This document shows positions 1 to 11,397 of a stretch of 64,000 nucleotides of DNA, one piece after another. Location of the stretch: NCBI GenBank assembly GCA_038030265.1, contig CM075941.1:15500001-15564000 (forward strand), in the 5' to 3' direction. A program made the position numbers and the translations under genes. The DNA is from Corythucha ciliata. Its lineage: Eukaryota > Arthropoda > Insecta > Hemiptera > Tingidae. The notes beneath the pieces are model-generated. The model made no database searches, was not told the DNA's origin, and saw nothing but the letters and a program-made list of their open reading frames with translations. Within the stretch, counting starts at the first letter, position 1. Every line of letters begins with the position of its first letter.

Positions 1-296
1 TTCTGGACCCAACTTTCCTGAACCGATGGATCGGAAGAGCTGGTCCAAATTTATGGCCGCTGCGTTCACTTGACTTGAACCCTTTAGACTTCTACGCATG
101 AGGACACATCAAAACTATAGTCTACGCAGATCTTATTCCAGACATCGAGACATGAGACAAAAAATAATCCACACGTGCAACAGTATCCGTGACGAATTGC
201 TCGATAAGGTCCACCGGTCGTTGGAAGACGCGCACAACTTTGTATTCGCTAACAAGGGAGGCAATTCGAATTTTTTCTTTGAATTAAAAATAACTT
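1..296 (+). pseudogene. Decayed DDE (IS630/Tc1/mariner superfamily) transposase, C-terminal part
   Basis: Translating + strand from about position 15 gives a transposase tail typical of arthropod genomes: a run reading RWIGRAGPNLWPLRSLDLN, then NPLDF, then GHIK and IVYAD. In this superfamily the DLxPLDF segment carries the last acidic residue of the catalytic triad, and the Asp is kept here. The copy is dead. A TGA replaces the Trp usually found before GHIK, and a one-base shift near 150 moves the reading into the frame that holds RQKIIHTCNSIRDELL and a final GGNSNFFF, which corresponds to the usual GGxFEHLL end. The N-terminal part lies beyond the left edge. The family call rests on remembered family motifs, not on a search. 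Confidence 0.72.
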
Positions 297-1065
297 AATC
301 CCTTTTATGTACGAAAACTTCTATGGATAACTTAATAATAGAATTTGTAATGAATTTATTCGTGTTTTTCTAGGGGTTTTCTTTCGGAAAACCCTACCGG
401 ATCACCGAAAAGTGGAAATTTAAAAAATTCATTTTTTCAGAACTTCCAAATTTGTCTAGAAATGAGAATCTAGAAAAATTATCCGCCTATCACAATGAAG
501 AAGAGTAATAAAACATGAGAGTTACAATTATTAGGAGCTACTCTGGTCATTAATGTAATGACTACATGAGGATGCATGTAGCGTTTTTATAGTATGAATA
601 GAGAAACTCTGGAAAAATTGTGGGTAAAGGGTGGGGATGAGCATGTCACTTTAACGATGGTACCGTGCGCCAACTTTTCTCAAAAAATGTCATCTCGGAA
701 AGCACCTGTTGAGCAGAAATCTGACTTCAAATTATGTGCAACGATGATGAACTTGAACATAATTTTGAGTTCGCAGCTGATTTCCTCAGCGCGTACGAAC
801 AAAATTGAATTGAACAACACGAAGTCTAATGGAAAAAAGTCTGTCCTTTCCAATGGTGCCACTTAATTTGACGTGAGAGCTCTGGTTGCCAAGCTACGAA
901 AGATTTTATCCGTAAAAACGAGGCCCATTGCAAAAGTGCTTATTTCCGTAATATCTCGGAAACTATTAGGACTCGGACTATGGTTAATACGGATAATTTT
1001 GACGCATTTTGGACGTACATTCACAGGGCAAAATATTGACATCCATTTTTTGAACACCCGTATAC

Positions 1066-2111
1066 TTATGGATTCGGATTATCTTTATTTTGATTTTCTA
1101 GTGTTTCACGAAGCATAATTTTAATATCTTCGGTTGTGAATTTTGATGTGTCAACACCTAGGGATTTTAGCAACTGCTCTATTATAGTAATAAACTCTTG
1201 ATTAGCAACATTTAAAAGAGATGAGGAAGACGTTGAGGGTGAAAAGCTATGAGGGTTAGAACGAACTAAGCCACCGGAAATATTCTTATGAGTATAGTTA
1301 TTAATGTGTTCTGTGTGTTTGAATTTAACGGGAGAAGGCGAGCGTAGACGTTTAGTAGATCTAGGAAAAGAGCTGGAAGAGGCAAGTCTTTGTGGCATAT
1401 TGTTTACATTACTCCGGATAAGAGGAGGAAATTCTTTTGTGCTATATAATGGAGGAGCTTTGGACAAAGCAGCAAAACAGTTTCCGGTAACGAAATTTTT
1501 GGCTTCATAGTATGGAATATTTGATTCACTCATCACTTTTTTAATTCGTTGTTCTATTCTGAACTGAGACCAAGAATTCCTATCTGTAGCCGAATGAGGG
1601 CCGCCGCAATGGATATACATTTACTCCTGTCTTTATCACATTCTTTAGTATCGTGTGAATCACCGCATCTCGCGCAACGAGTAGATCCTTTACACTGATC
1701 ACTAAAATGACCATAACGAAGGCATTTGGTGCATTGAACGACTTTTTGAACATAAGGATGGACTGCACAGATCACGTGGTGAATGAATACATGAGAGGGG
1801 AGGACTTGTCCTCTTATGGTAAATGAAACTGAATATGATGGCACTGAGGAAGAGCCAGCATCAGAATTAACGCGACGGAAAAAACGTTTGACAAAAAGGA
1901 TATCGAGCTTTTCACCCAAAGGACCACGAACAACTTCTTTAATTTCATCATCACTTAACGCTTTATCTACACCTCGTATTACGCCACGACGACAAGCGAG
2001 GTGATGAGGAACGTACATTTTAAACCCATTTTCTTTTATGACCGAAGAATCCATAAGTGAGTTAGCCGATGCGTAATTGTTGAGTTCGATTGAAATTCTA
2101 TTTCGCCCGCT
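1066..2111 (-). pseudogene. LINE (non-LTR retrotransposon) ORF1, zinc-knuckle half, frameshifted
   Basis: Read on the minus strand, this is the C-terminal two thirds of a gag-like ORF1 protein of Jockey/CR1-type LINEs, a nucleic-acid chaperone that coats element RNA. From 2111 the frame gives SGRNRISIEL and MYVPHHLACRRGVIRGV, both typical of this family. CCHC knuckles follow: C-X2-C-X4-H-X4-C (CTKCLRYGHFSDQC) and C-X2-C-X3-H-X4-C (CARCGDSHDTKEC). A third knuckle is split by a one-base shift near 1610. The reading then continues in another frame through HCGGPHSATDR, RIKKVMSESNIPYYEA and a Ser/Pro-rich tail to a stop at 1066. No reverse transcriptase ORF follows at lower coordinates, so the copy is truncated or only ORF1 was kept. 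Confidence 0.78.
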
Positions 2112-2536
2112 TTCGGCTTATTATTTCTCAATAATAAGTCTTTGTAATCGTATCGCAAAAAAATTTTTTTGACCCCCCTCAAAATTTGTAGTTTTACGTT
2201 TCAAAGTGCGTAGAATCCAAATCTGCAATAAAAAAAAAATGTCCGTCCGCCGTCCGGGCCATATCTTGCCCTAGGATTGCTCGAAAAAACTCGTTCTTTC
2301 GCACATAGACTCCACTTGGGGTCTAGTTGGTCCTAACATCAGATCAGTTTGATCAAATAACTCCCTGGGGTTTTATGGGCCAAAAGCGGGTCCAAAATGG
2401 GGATTTTCAAAGGATTTGGGATCATAGGGGTGTGGGGTGTCGATATTCATGTAATTTCAAGCCGGATTTGATTACATACATGATAAACCCATAAACAGTA
2501 GAAATAATAAGGCATTGTTCGATAATTCGCAGCGTT
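2112..2536. mobile_element. About 425-bp insertion splitting the LINE ORF1
   Basis: The segment lies exactly where the ORF1 reading breaks and resumes. It has no coding potential. It contains A/T runs, a CCGTCCGCCGTCCGGGCC-like GC patch near 2245-2265, and GGG-rich stretches near 2370-2440. I could not define terminal repeats or a clean target duplication, so its class is unknown. Confidence 0.5.
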
Positions 2537-2863
2537 TTTTTTTATAGAAACAATTTTTTCTGACAAGTTTGGATGTTTTTCGAAAATTAATTTTCCGATC
2601 GACATTGGATGTATACGTGATACTCCCATTTTATCTTCATTCTTACTTTCCAGATAAAGAATAAACGGACCGTTATCCGTCTGATTGTAATAGAAAGAGA
2701 GACGAGTTTGCTCTTTGTTCTTAACTTGGTCAGTTTTGTTTATTTCTACTCTTTTTTCCACTCTTTGGCCCGTTTCATTAGGAGTATTTCCCGTATGTAA
2801 CGCTTCCACGCTTTCCATATTAACATCGGTATCGGGGGGTTTCCCCCCGTCTACCCCACTCAT
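2537..2863 (-). pseudogene. LINE ORF1, N-terminal half of the same element
   Basis: A minus-strand ORF starting with ATG at 2863 has an acidic low-complexity head of about 55 residues. It then reads YYNQTDNGPFILYLES and IHPMSIGKLIFEKHP, the usual lead-in of LINE ORF1 proteins of the zinc-knuckle type. The family-like reading ends at about residue 109 (KIVSIKK). The expected continuation (SGRNR...) is found only 425 bp further on, at 2111. The two pieces are therefore halves of one ORF1 split by an insertion. The start at 2863 is the first ATG in frame; I cannot see what precedes it. Confidence 0.7.
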
Positions 2864-2939
2864 CTCGGTTTGTGAAGTATTAATACTTAGAGTTAAGTTA
2901 AATTCCTGTCTATATGTAGAAATGAAAGAGAAACAACAA

Positions 2940-3690
2940 AAGAAATAAAATAAAAACTTATCGGAAGAGAGACGCTTCCTTGATTAGGGTGTTACTCGTT
3001 CGATGCAGGCACGAAGCTTACGAGAGCTGGGCCACGATGAAAACACGGTATTGCGGGAAATTGCCTACCTTCATGCGTAACAGTCCCATCCTTGCCCTTT
3101 TATGACCACTTAAACTAAGTTGAAGGACAAACTTTGTCCTGTGGGTTACGGCCTAACTCTTAACATCTCGAAACCGGTTTCTCGCGGCACTGAGGGAATC
3201 TGAACTTCCGAATGTCGAAACAAGATTTTAAATCAGACTAGCTGTTGATGAGGATTTTTCTTCAACTCCAGCGTTATTGGTCTCCTCTGGTTGTGGAGAG
3301 AAAATTCGGGCCCGAAAATTGAACTCAATGGAGGCCCGTCACCCATCCCCACCTTGTAAGAGTGGAATATTTCCGATACCAATTGGAAACTATTTTCCCC
3401 CTTTTTTCTCTTATTTTATTTTCCTCGCCCTTTCTATTCCTCCCTTTTTTGATTTCCGAACTCCAAGCACCCATGAAAAGCCAGGGCCCGAGGGGTAACA
3501 GACCCAATGCCCCCGCCCTCCTTATGACCGTTTTGGCTCCATCAACCACAGCAGTGCTCCCACGATAGTAGAACTATAGTACCACAGTAAAGCTCCAACC
3601 ACAGCGCGGGCGTAACCAGAGGGGACCAGCAGGGTTTTTCTCGCCAAAGAAACATTTTTCCGCATCTTTCTCTCTAGAAAAAAATATACA
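2940..3690. other. Upstream flank of the LINE relic, no gene recognised
   Basis: On the minus strand this is upstream of the ORF1 start and could include the LINE 5' untranslated region. Short ORFs at 3277-3568 lack recognisable motifs. I see no RNA gene here. Confidence 0.4.
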
Positions 3691-4250
3691 ATTTTTGTGG
3701 ATTTACCTCACTAAAAGCCATTTTTGCATTTGTGGCTCACTAAAAATCAATTTTCGCAGGGGCCACACTCTAAAACCCAATTTTCGCGGGTTCCACTCGC
3801 TTAAAACACGGGTTCGCAGGTCGGGATCTAAAAAAAAAAAGCACAAGTTCACTGTATTTTTGTATGTAGAAAACAAGTTTTGAGGGGTTGCCTCAATCAT
3901 AAACCAATTTCGCGGATTTTGCTCTCTTTAAAAAACAAAATAATTTCGCGGATTCATCTCAGCAAAAAAAAAGATGTTCGTGGGTCTGGCTCACTAAAAG
4001 TTCAATTTCACACTTTTTGTCGTGTAAAGCAATAATTTCACGGGTTTTTCTTGCCGAAAAACCAATTTCTTGTATTGCAATTGTGCGAATCAGGTTCAAT
4101 ACCACAACGATAAGAAATAATAAATGAATGATCATAAATAAATGATAACAAATCATTTATCAGATTTTGCTCACATAAACGTCAATTTCACGGATTTTGC
4201 TGCTGAAAACCCAATGTCGTGAAATCGCGTCATTAAAATGTTGACCCGCG
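3690..4250. repeat. Degenerate ~30-nt array, class C
   Basis: Units of about 30 nt repeat the motif CCAATTTCGCGGATTTxGCTC followed by a TnAAAAA stretch (CTCACTAAAAAxCAATTTTCGCAGG and variants near 3725, 3765, 3790, 3905, 4045, 4185). Copies differ strongly from one another, with frequent indels. The small ORFs in the region follow the repeat and are not genes. The array runs directly into the class A array to its right. Confidence 0.7.
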
Positions 4251-4868
4251 AAAAAGGGTTTTTTCACCATTTTAATAAGCTTAGATTGAGTGCCTTTTGT
4301 CAAACTTTAGCCGCGAATTACGCTTTTTCTCTGTTTTAGCTGCAAATGAGCGCCAATCTCAATTTTGGCCGGAAAATTAAAAGAGTTTTTTCAGTGAAAG
4401 CCGCGAATTATTTCTCAACTTTAGGCGAGAATGCACCTCGTTTACTCAGTTTTAGCCGTGAATTCACGAATTCTTTTTTTTTATCCGCGAATCACTTTTT
4501 TTTATCCATTTTTGCTGCTACAGTGATGAGCGCTTTAGCTTAATTTTAATTAGCGTTTTTTCTCAATTTTAACCGCGAATTATTTTCCTGGTTTCAGCCG
4601 CAAAGTACCTAACAATTTTACTCAATTTTAGCCCCGAGGAATTAGCGACTTTTCTTAAATTGATTTTTCATTTTATTTTAGCTGTGAATGAGTGCTTTTT
4701 GACAACCTTAGCCGAATTTACGCATTTTATCCATTTCAGCTGTGAATTACGGGGTTTTCTCAAAATTTCCGCAGATTTTAATTTTTTCGCTTGACCTACA
4801 GAGGAAGTGGTTATTTTCTCCATGGCAACCTCACCACGAAAGAAATACGTCATGCTCGGAGTGATGTT

Positions 4869-5147
4869 ATAGTATATTTCACAACGAGTGGGGAAAGCGT
4901 CACATTGGCTCGAGTTGTGTTTTGGCGATCGAGACTTTCCGTCACTTTTAGGAGTGACGTGTTTGGAGTGAGTCGTGATGAAGTGCCTCCACACTTGGTC
5001 GGTCAAGCGAAAAATATCGTTTGCAACTCGTGAAGAACATCTTTACGCGCTCGTTGTCAGTAATTAGCGGACTCGGCTTCACCTCGAACGCCAAACACAA
5101 CTCGCGCGTAAAGTGACGCTTTCCTCACTCGTTGTGAAATATACTAT
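4869..5147. mobile_element. MITE-like inverted-repeat element, ~279 bp
   Basis: The left end ATAGTATATTTCACAACGAG is matched in reverse complement by the right end. The match continues through GGAAAGCGTCAC and a CGAGTTGTGTTTGGCG-like block, giving imperfect terminal inverted repeats of about 75 bp. The centre has no transposase coding. It sits inside the class A array, whose units resume on both sides. The superfamily is undetermined because no clear target duplication could be fixed. Confidence 0.72.
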
Positions 5148-6105
5148 TTCTAAATGTCAGCCGTGAATTAGCCCTTTACTCAATTTTTGCCGCGACGGAC
5201 CTACTCTGAGCAATCCATCGTGGCTTTTTCTCAATTTTATTGCCTTGAATTAGCAATTTTTCTCAATAATGGCCGTGATTTCGCGCTTTTCTGAATTTTT
5301 AGCCGCAAATTCGTGGTTTTGTCGGTTTTTGCTACGAACTAGCGCTTTTCTGAATTTTTAGCCGCAAATTCGTGGTTTTGTCGGTTTTTGCTACGAACTA
5401 GCGCTTTTCCACTAATTCATCCGCACATATTAGCACGTTTACAAATTTGTTGTCATGCACTTACCCCTAGATTCGCACACTTGAACGCTTTCTCAATTTT
5501 AGCCTCAAGAAACTTAAGGTTAGCGCATTTTATCTATTTTAGTAGCGAAGTTGCCTTCAGATACCCTGCTGTGCTGGTTTCCTTAAGAATTGGGGTATTT
5601 TCCTTAATTTTAGGGGCAAATGAGCTCTTTTTCTCAATATTATCCTCGAATCAATGCTTAAAACCAAAAATTTCATTAGAAGTGGTGAAAGTTAGTCTCG
5701 AGAAACCGTGAATTGACGTTTTTTTCAATAATAGCTGAGCCTGCAGAGCGATTCACTGCTGCTTTTTCTCAATGCTGTAGCCGCGAGTTAGCGACTATTC
5801 TCAATTTTAGCCACAAATTAGCAGTTTTATCTTTTTTAGCCGCAAATTGGTTTCCTTAATTTTAGGTGTGAATTAGTGATTCTTGCCAATTTTAGCAGTT
5901 TATTAGCGTTTTTCTACACTTTACGCGCAAATTAGTGAGTTTTCTTAATGTATCCGCTAGTTAGTGATTTTTTTAGAGTTTTTCTCTGTTATAGCCGCCG
6001 AGTAGCACTTTCCCTCAATTTTAGCCACGCATTAACATGTTTCCTGATTTTTACTGAGAATAATTATTGTTATTTTTTTCCTAATGTCTCCGTCAATTAA
6101 TTTAA

Positions 6106-6352
6106 TAATTGAGCTTAGATGACCCTATCTACGGACATTTAGGGGATTACTCCCCTCCTCACCATGGGAGCAATATTTTCTCGGAACTCAAAACAACTAA
6201 AACAAGAAAAAAGAAAGTATTTAATTTACAAATTAATTTATTTATTTTCAGCCTCCCCGCTCCCTCGAATTCACAGTTGTGACTACGGTGGTGCGGTGAG
6301 GAGAGGAGTAATCCCCTGAATGTCCGTAGATAGGGTCATCTAAGCTCAATTA
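6106..6352. mobile_element. MITE-like inverted-repeat element, ~247 bp
   Basis: Terminal inverted repeats of about 50 bp begin TAATTGAGCTTAGATGACCC and continue through TATCTACGGACATT and GGGGATTACTCC. Only a few mismatches separate the two ends. The interior is A-rich then GC-rich and non-coding. It lies in the class A array. Confidence 0.8.
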
Positions 6353-6559
6353 TATAATTATTGTTTTTCTTAATTTTAGCCACGAATTAGCGTTTTTCCG
6401 TATTGTACCAGCGAATTGGCGTTCTCCCTACTTTTAGCCTTGAATTTAGTGATTTTTGTCAATCTTAGCACTTTCCCGAAACTTGAGGCCACTAAAATAG
6501 AGATTTTTCTCAATTTCAACTGTGAATTGGCGTTTTTCTCCATATCACCTCTCGCCATA

Positions 6560-8790
6560 AATACTCCTAGCCTTGCTGGGGGATGGCAATAATACGGATT
6601 GGTGTGATTTGTGGGGGAGGGGCTCTCATAGGTGTGCTACACTTTATTGAAACCATTTCGGCGCCACTGGTTAGGAGTTTTACTGCGGTTTGGTGATTTG
6701 CTGTGGTTGGGTCTTTTTTGCGGTTCAAAATTTTGGACCTTTACAGCGAGATTAAAAAAAAAACAAAAAAACTTGACACGGGGGGTCTTTGAAAGGGTCC
6801 ATTGAGTTCTATCCCCCCGGGACTAAAAATTATTTTTAAGGCCCTGCTTGAACTAAAATAATAAAAAAAATCGGTTTCAGCGTTGTGATTTCCTGACGGG
6901 AAATGGCATAGGAAATTCTTTGAATGACCGGCCAAATTTGGCCCGGAATTAGAATTTTTGCTCCATAAATCACGCACAATGTTGCCACTGGCCAACATAA
7001 TTATTGCTCTTCGATGGTGATGTGAAGAGTAGAGACTTGAATAGCGTGGAATTCCACCCTCTATACCCAATCACGTTATTCGTCGTGCCCAGTCGCCCAC
7101 GACCTATCCCTCGACCTGTCTCTATCATAAATCCCCGGATAAAGGTGGGCGAGGGAATCCAAAAGCGGAGAAGCCCTTGATCACGCGGTGGTCCTGCAAA
7201 GGAAGGGCTCGAGGAAAAGATGTGATGAGCCACTGAGGCGAGCTGAGCAGTTTTGTGACTGAACGCGATATTTTTGTCTCGCTCAATTATTACGTAATTT
7301 CAGTCCCGCGCTTTAAAAAAATGACATAGGCTTTTATTTCATTTCTTATATTGTGACCAAACGCCTACTCAGTTTGTCAAGGCGACTTTACAAAAAAGGA
7401 CGATCTCGAACAGAATGAGGAAGAAGAGACCCGATAAAATGAAAAGAGCGAGAGTCAGACTGTGGTCACTTTCGTCCCCATTAAAGCGAAAAAAACGGAG
7501 GCCTTTTTGACGTCAGGAATGACAGTGCTCCTCCCGCCACCGGATCTTCTCTTATTTTTTGCTAGATCGTTACGTCAGACATCCACCTTCTTCCCTTCTT
7601 TGCACTCGACCGTAATTTAATTTTTTTTTTTTTTTTTTTTTTTTTTTCCGCGTTACCCTAGACATTGTATTTCTCTCTCTCTCTTTCTCTCGAATTCTAT
7701 CACGTTATGCAAGGCCTCCTCTCATCCTATTTAGTCCTTTTTTTTGAAAGTTATGAGAACAATGAAAATCGGCTGTTTAAAAAATGAATGAAAAAAACAA
7801 CATTCTCCCTCTTCCTTGTCTGAGGGGGGGGGGGCTCCTTCCTCAATTGTTTCCTGGCGTTTTTCATTCAAACCCATAAGCGCAAAGATCGCCCTTGTCA
7901 CTTAATTGTCAGGCCTTACCGCATTTGGGACTGTTGGAAATCGTGGATATTCGTCTGAGGGCTTTCAAATTTTTATCTGCTGAAGTAGTAGTTGGAATAA
8001 AATTCCTCTCTTTTAATTACTATTTCTGTAACACGTCCATAAATTACCAAATAATTGGACCCCTGAAAAAACAACTTTGTTCAAAATTTAGCCTTCGTGG
8101 AGTCAAGGTCTCACGATCAACCCCCCCCCCCTCTCCAACACACCACCAACTGAAGGGGCACATAACGTGGCCGCCAGTGCGACACGTGACTCATGCGTTC
8201 GAGTGCGAATTAACTGGAACATCCAGTTAATTGACCGTGAATTATTTGTTGACGGTGTGGTACAGATATTACGATGTGATTAAATTCGATTCAACGAGAC
8301 AGGGTACGTAATTATAAAAATTACCGTACGAATCAGTTTGCTATAAAAGAACCTCTTTAGCGTCAACCTACTCATCCATCGCTATCAAGACCAGACGACT
8401 GACTAATTCGCCTATTAATAGGCAGCCACTTTCTCATTTTGTCGACCTCCGTGGACTGGTTTTTTTTTTTTTTTTTTTTTTTTCTCGAAGATTCGTGATA
8501 AAAGGAGATCGTCTCTCACAATCTTCCACACCTTGTTGCATGTCTCCGAGTTAATTCGTGCATTTCCTTGACGTATTACATTAAACATGAGCTGTTTTTA
8601 AGACGGCAATCTAGCCGTTTTGTTATACCCCCTCCCCATAATGTTTGCGTTTTTTTAATCCGGGAAGCGACGTAAATAGAATTATTTTGGTGTACTTTCA
8701 CTTGAAGGACTTCAGCCGCATTTCCCACGCAATAGCGCCGTTATTGTTACGGTTACTCTTACTCATCGGGACGTCGCCTTGCCCATGGCT
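6560..8790. other. Intergenic stretch without a recognised gene
   Basis: No ORF here shows protein-family motifs. Contents seen are a poly(T) run at 7619-7647, a (TC)n stretch near 7674-7690, a G run near 7826, a C run near 8120, a second poly(T) near 8460-8483 and a TATA-like motif at 8342. The short ORFs at 6741-7233 and 7895-8230 have no supporting features. Confidence 0.5.
8342..8348 (+). promoter_or_regulatory. Possible TATA box without an identified gene
   Basis: TATAAAA is followed about 30 bp later by pyrimidine-rich TCAACCTACTCATCC, an arrangement compatible with a plus-strand TATA promoter. No coding exon can be tied to it. The only plausible downstream exon is the GC-rich one at 11.4-11.7 kb. 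In AT-rich DNA a match of this length is expected by chance, so this is weak. Confidence 0.15.
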
Positions 8791-8799
8791 AGGGGGAAG

Positions 8800-9370
8800 G
8801 GTTTGATTTTTAAAAGGTTTAAAATAATTTTGTTTAGTTTTTGAACGAGCGAAACTCCCGACTTTGGTTTTTGAGAGAGCCATACAGCCGCTAAACTATT
8901 ATTTTAAAGAGCCCAAACACGTCAAATTTCAGAGGGAAAAATTGCGAAATTCTCCTCAAAGGGTTTAAAACCAGTGTCTAAACTGAAATTTAGTCAAAGG
9001 AACAAGGAAGGGAAACCCCCAATTTCCTGGCTGAGTCAGCCCTACATAATGACTTGTAAATGAGCAAATCTGTCTAATTGAGGCTTTCTAGAGACAAATC
9101 CACGAAATCGAAATTTGAAAGATCCAAACCTAAGAAACCTAAAGCGAAGAATTATTTTTTTTGTTGAAAAATCCAAAGCTGCTAATTTTTATTTTTAAGA
9201 ATAGCTGTCCAAACAAAATAGCCATTTTACAAATAGTGCAATCAGCCTTATTAGGTTTTGAAGGTGCCCAATCCACGAAAGTGGGATCTTGGAAGGGCAA
9301 AAGCGCGTGAAATAAGTTTCTACAAGGGCCAAATCCACGGAATTTGGTTTCAGAAGGAGTTGAAACCCTA
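8800..9370. repeat. Degenerate ~30-nt array, class C (reverse orientation)
   Basis: Units resemble CCAAATCCACGAAATTTGG followed by TTTTGAAAGAG, seen near 8850, 9105, 9125, 9270, 9330 and 9345. They are the reverse complement of the class C motif at 3.7-4.2 kb. Confidence 0.6.
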
Positions 9371-9791
9371 CAAAATTAGTTGAAAGCTAACTATTCCAGC
9401 ACGTTCAGTGGCTGGAAAGTCGATTGAAGGCGAATGCGTGCGGTTTCCGCGGGCCGATTTCTGGGTTTTCGTGGGAGATTATTTGAAAATTTGGTTAGGC
9501 TGGAATTTGTCGGTGCATCCTGTTTTTAAGTGGTTGATTTATCGGCTTTCGTCGGTTTCTTAGCCAGATATTCAGTTCCTTATACCATTCGTGCAAATCC
9601 TTGAAATTTCAACGGTTGAGGGGGGGGACGCCAATTCTGCAGCTTAAGTGATTCTGTGTACGTGTCTATAATGGCCAAGGAGGGATGTTCGTGCTGGAAA
9701 AGGAATAAAAATGTCTAGATTTTGGGAACATTCGAATAAATGGTTCTAAGATTTCTCAATTTTGATTCAAATTACCAAAATTCAGCGTAAA

Positions 9792-10446
9792 ACGAGCCTT
9801 AGGGGCCTCGGAAGGGCTAAAAACGGCCCTGGTCCGGTGAGCCCCGCTGCCCCGCTCTGCAGTGGAGAAAATCGGCAAACCACATAGTTTTCGACATAGT
9901 TTTGTACTCGATAACGGTTGCAAGGAGCATTTGACGAACATAAAAGAGAAGTATTTACGGCTAAATTCAGACTATTGAGGCATCTTGAGCCACATTATCA
10001 TACCTTCAATGGCGTGATCAGAATAAGCAATTCATGAGGGCACGGGCGAGTCATTCGGACTATAGTATTATGGTCTTTCAGAGACGACTCCGCGCACGTA
10101 TTTTCCTTTTCCTGGTCAACATACTCGTAGGGTTCATGTGAAAATCATGAAATGAAATTGACCCGATTGCGAGCGAATTTTTTGCATGAAATAGCTGACA
10201 TCATTCTTCGAACTGGCAAACATTATGGAGTGTGATTTTTTAAAAAATTTCGTATGTCACGTCAAGTTAAATTGTGAACAGGGCGTATAGGAAGGAATGT
10301 AGGATTACGAATTTTCGATTCGAATAAACTCAAAGTACAGGGAGCACCATCTTTTAAGGACTTTTTACATCGACTTTGGAGCTCTTTTTCCAAAAGTGCA
10401 GCCTGACGTGATTTATTAAACCCACGAACAATGTCCAATTGACAAA
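9792..10446. repeat. Arm A of a 650-bp repeat present in inverted orientation
   Basis: This segment recurs as reverse complement at 13831-14400 and 14858-14946. Matching blocks include the CGAGCCTTAGGGGCCTCGG end, GGGCTAAAAACGGCCCTGG, CTCTGCAGTGGAGAAAATCG, GTACTCGATAACGGTTGCAA, GAGACGACTCCGCGCACGT, CATCTTTTAAGGACTTTTTA and ATGTCCAATTGACAAA. Sequence identity is high but not perfect. It has no long ORF. Confidence 0.85.
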
Positions 10447-10544
10447 TGCAAACTGCCCAGCGGTCTTTATTTCATTTCTTCTTCCATTCCATTTTATTCA
10501 TGATTTACTCACTGCCTCCCTCGGCCCTTTTTTCACAGTATGTG

Positions 10545-10680
10545 TTAAGGTGGGGTTTCATGGGGTTTCCTCGACCCCTTCCCAGTCACCTCACCTAAAC
10601 TTCGCACATAAATTTTGGCTCCATTTCTGCACCAATATTCCATTTCAAAGTCTAATTTTGATCTTTAGGATGTTCTACAG
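10545..10680. mobile_element. Diverged partial copy of the TTAA-flanked MITE of 47.9 kb
   Basis: Starting at TTAAGG (10545) the sequence follows the left half of the element at 47851-48241: a G-rich start, TTTCCTCGACCCC, a CACCTCACCTA block, then ATTTCTGCACCAAT. Only one half is present, so this is a truncated relative. Confidence 0.55.
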
Positions 10681-10743
10681 TGACGTTAGATCTCGCTATT
10701 TCAAATGTTATCCCTAAAATAACCCCAAAGCATTTATAAGAAT

Positions 10744-10882
10744 AGAGAGATTTTGCAACCAGTCCCGTAAACGCTAAAGTTAATTTTTGTACACGCGTTG
10801 CTAGGGTAGTAAACATTTCGTTGGTTAAAATGTGAATAACGTTAACGTTAGCGTTAGCGGAGCTGTTTGCAAAATCTCTCCA
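10744..10882. mobile_element. Short inverted-repeat element, ~139 bp
   Basis: The left end AGAGAGATTTTGCAACCAG is matched in reverse complement by the right end (GGAGAGATTTTGCAAACAG). The match continues into a TAACGCTAAxGTTAA block, about 45-50 bp in all. Nothing coding lies between. Confidence 0.6.
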
Positions 10883-11397
10883 ATTTGAGTGTGTTTTAAG
10901 GTAATTCGTGCTCTTTAGATTTTTTTTTTTTTTTTTTTTTTTGCGACTTGAATACCGCGCCGCAGCTTTATAGCTTCTTGAACCAAACAATTTTTTTGTT
11001 AACGCACGGAATGGAAGATGGAACTGCAAGCAGACAGGGAGGTTTCTTAAATTAAATTTTCTATTTAAAATTTGCTAGTGAGGTACTCGAAGCTAACTTT
11101 ACAGTCTCTGGAAATCTGGAACGAATGATGGTGTGTTTCGGTGGAAAATTGTTTGTTTCTCGAATGAAGAGGCAGAGGGACCAGATTTGTAAGGAGGTAG
11201 CTCCCCGGGTTGTAAATGGAGTTGGGTTGAAATTTTGACGATAATATAGGTACATTTTTTTTTAAAAGAATTTTATATTTAAATTTTGATTTATACACAA
11301 ACTGAACAAATATAAAAAAATAAAATAAAAACTTGGTAGTAGTAGTGAGAACGTCTCTTCAGCTCAGTAGACGATGCGTTTACTACGTCAGAAGCTC

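Larger units (their letters stand above)
4250..6560. repeat. Degenerate ~30-nt array, class A (interrupted by two MITEs)
   Basis: Dozens of diverged units follow the pattern TTTTTCTCAATTTTAGCCG, then CGAATTAGCG, with a period of about 30-35 nt. Clear units occur at 4560, 4620, 5160, 5230, 5800, 6010, 6370 and 6500. A 65-nt stretch near 5283-5345 is duplicated almost exactly at 5346-5408, showing recent local tandem duplication inside an otherwise old array. The array is interrupted at 4869-5147 and 6106-6352 by inverted-repeat elements. Confidence 0.8.
10450..11390. other. Gene-free stretch with small repeats
   Basis: It holds a partial TTAA-type MITE and a short inverted-repeat element (listed separately), a poly(T)/poly(A) run at 10920-10942 and AT-rich sequence. 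No protein motif was recognised in any ORF. Confidence 0.4.

Noticed and set aside
863..1118. Possible start of a LINE ORF2 (reverse transcriptase) after ORF1
   Set aside because: Neither strand shows endonuclease or reverse transcriptase motifs; the element appears to stop after ORF1.
3000..3200. tRNA-like text near ACTCGTTCGATGCAGGC
   Set aside because: No cloverleaf can be drawn and A-box spacing is wrong.
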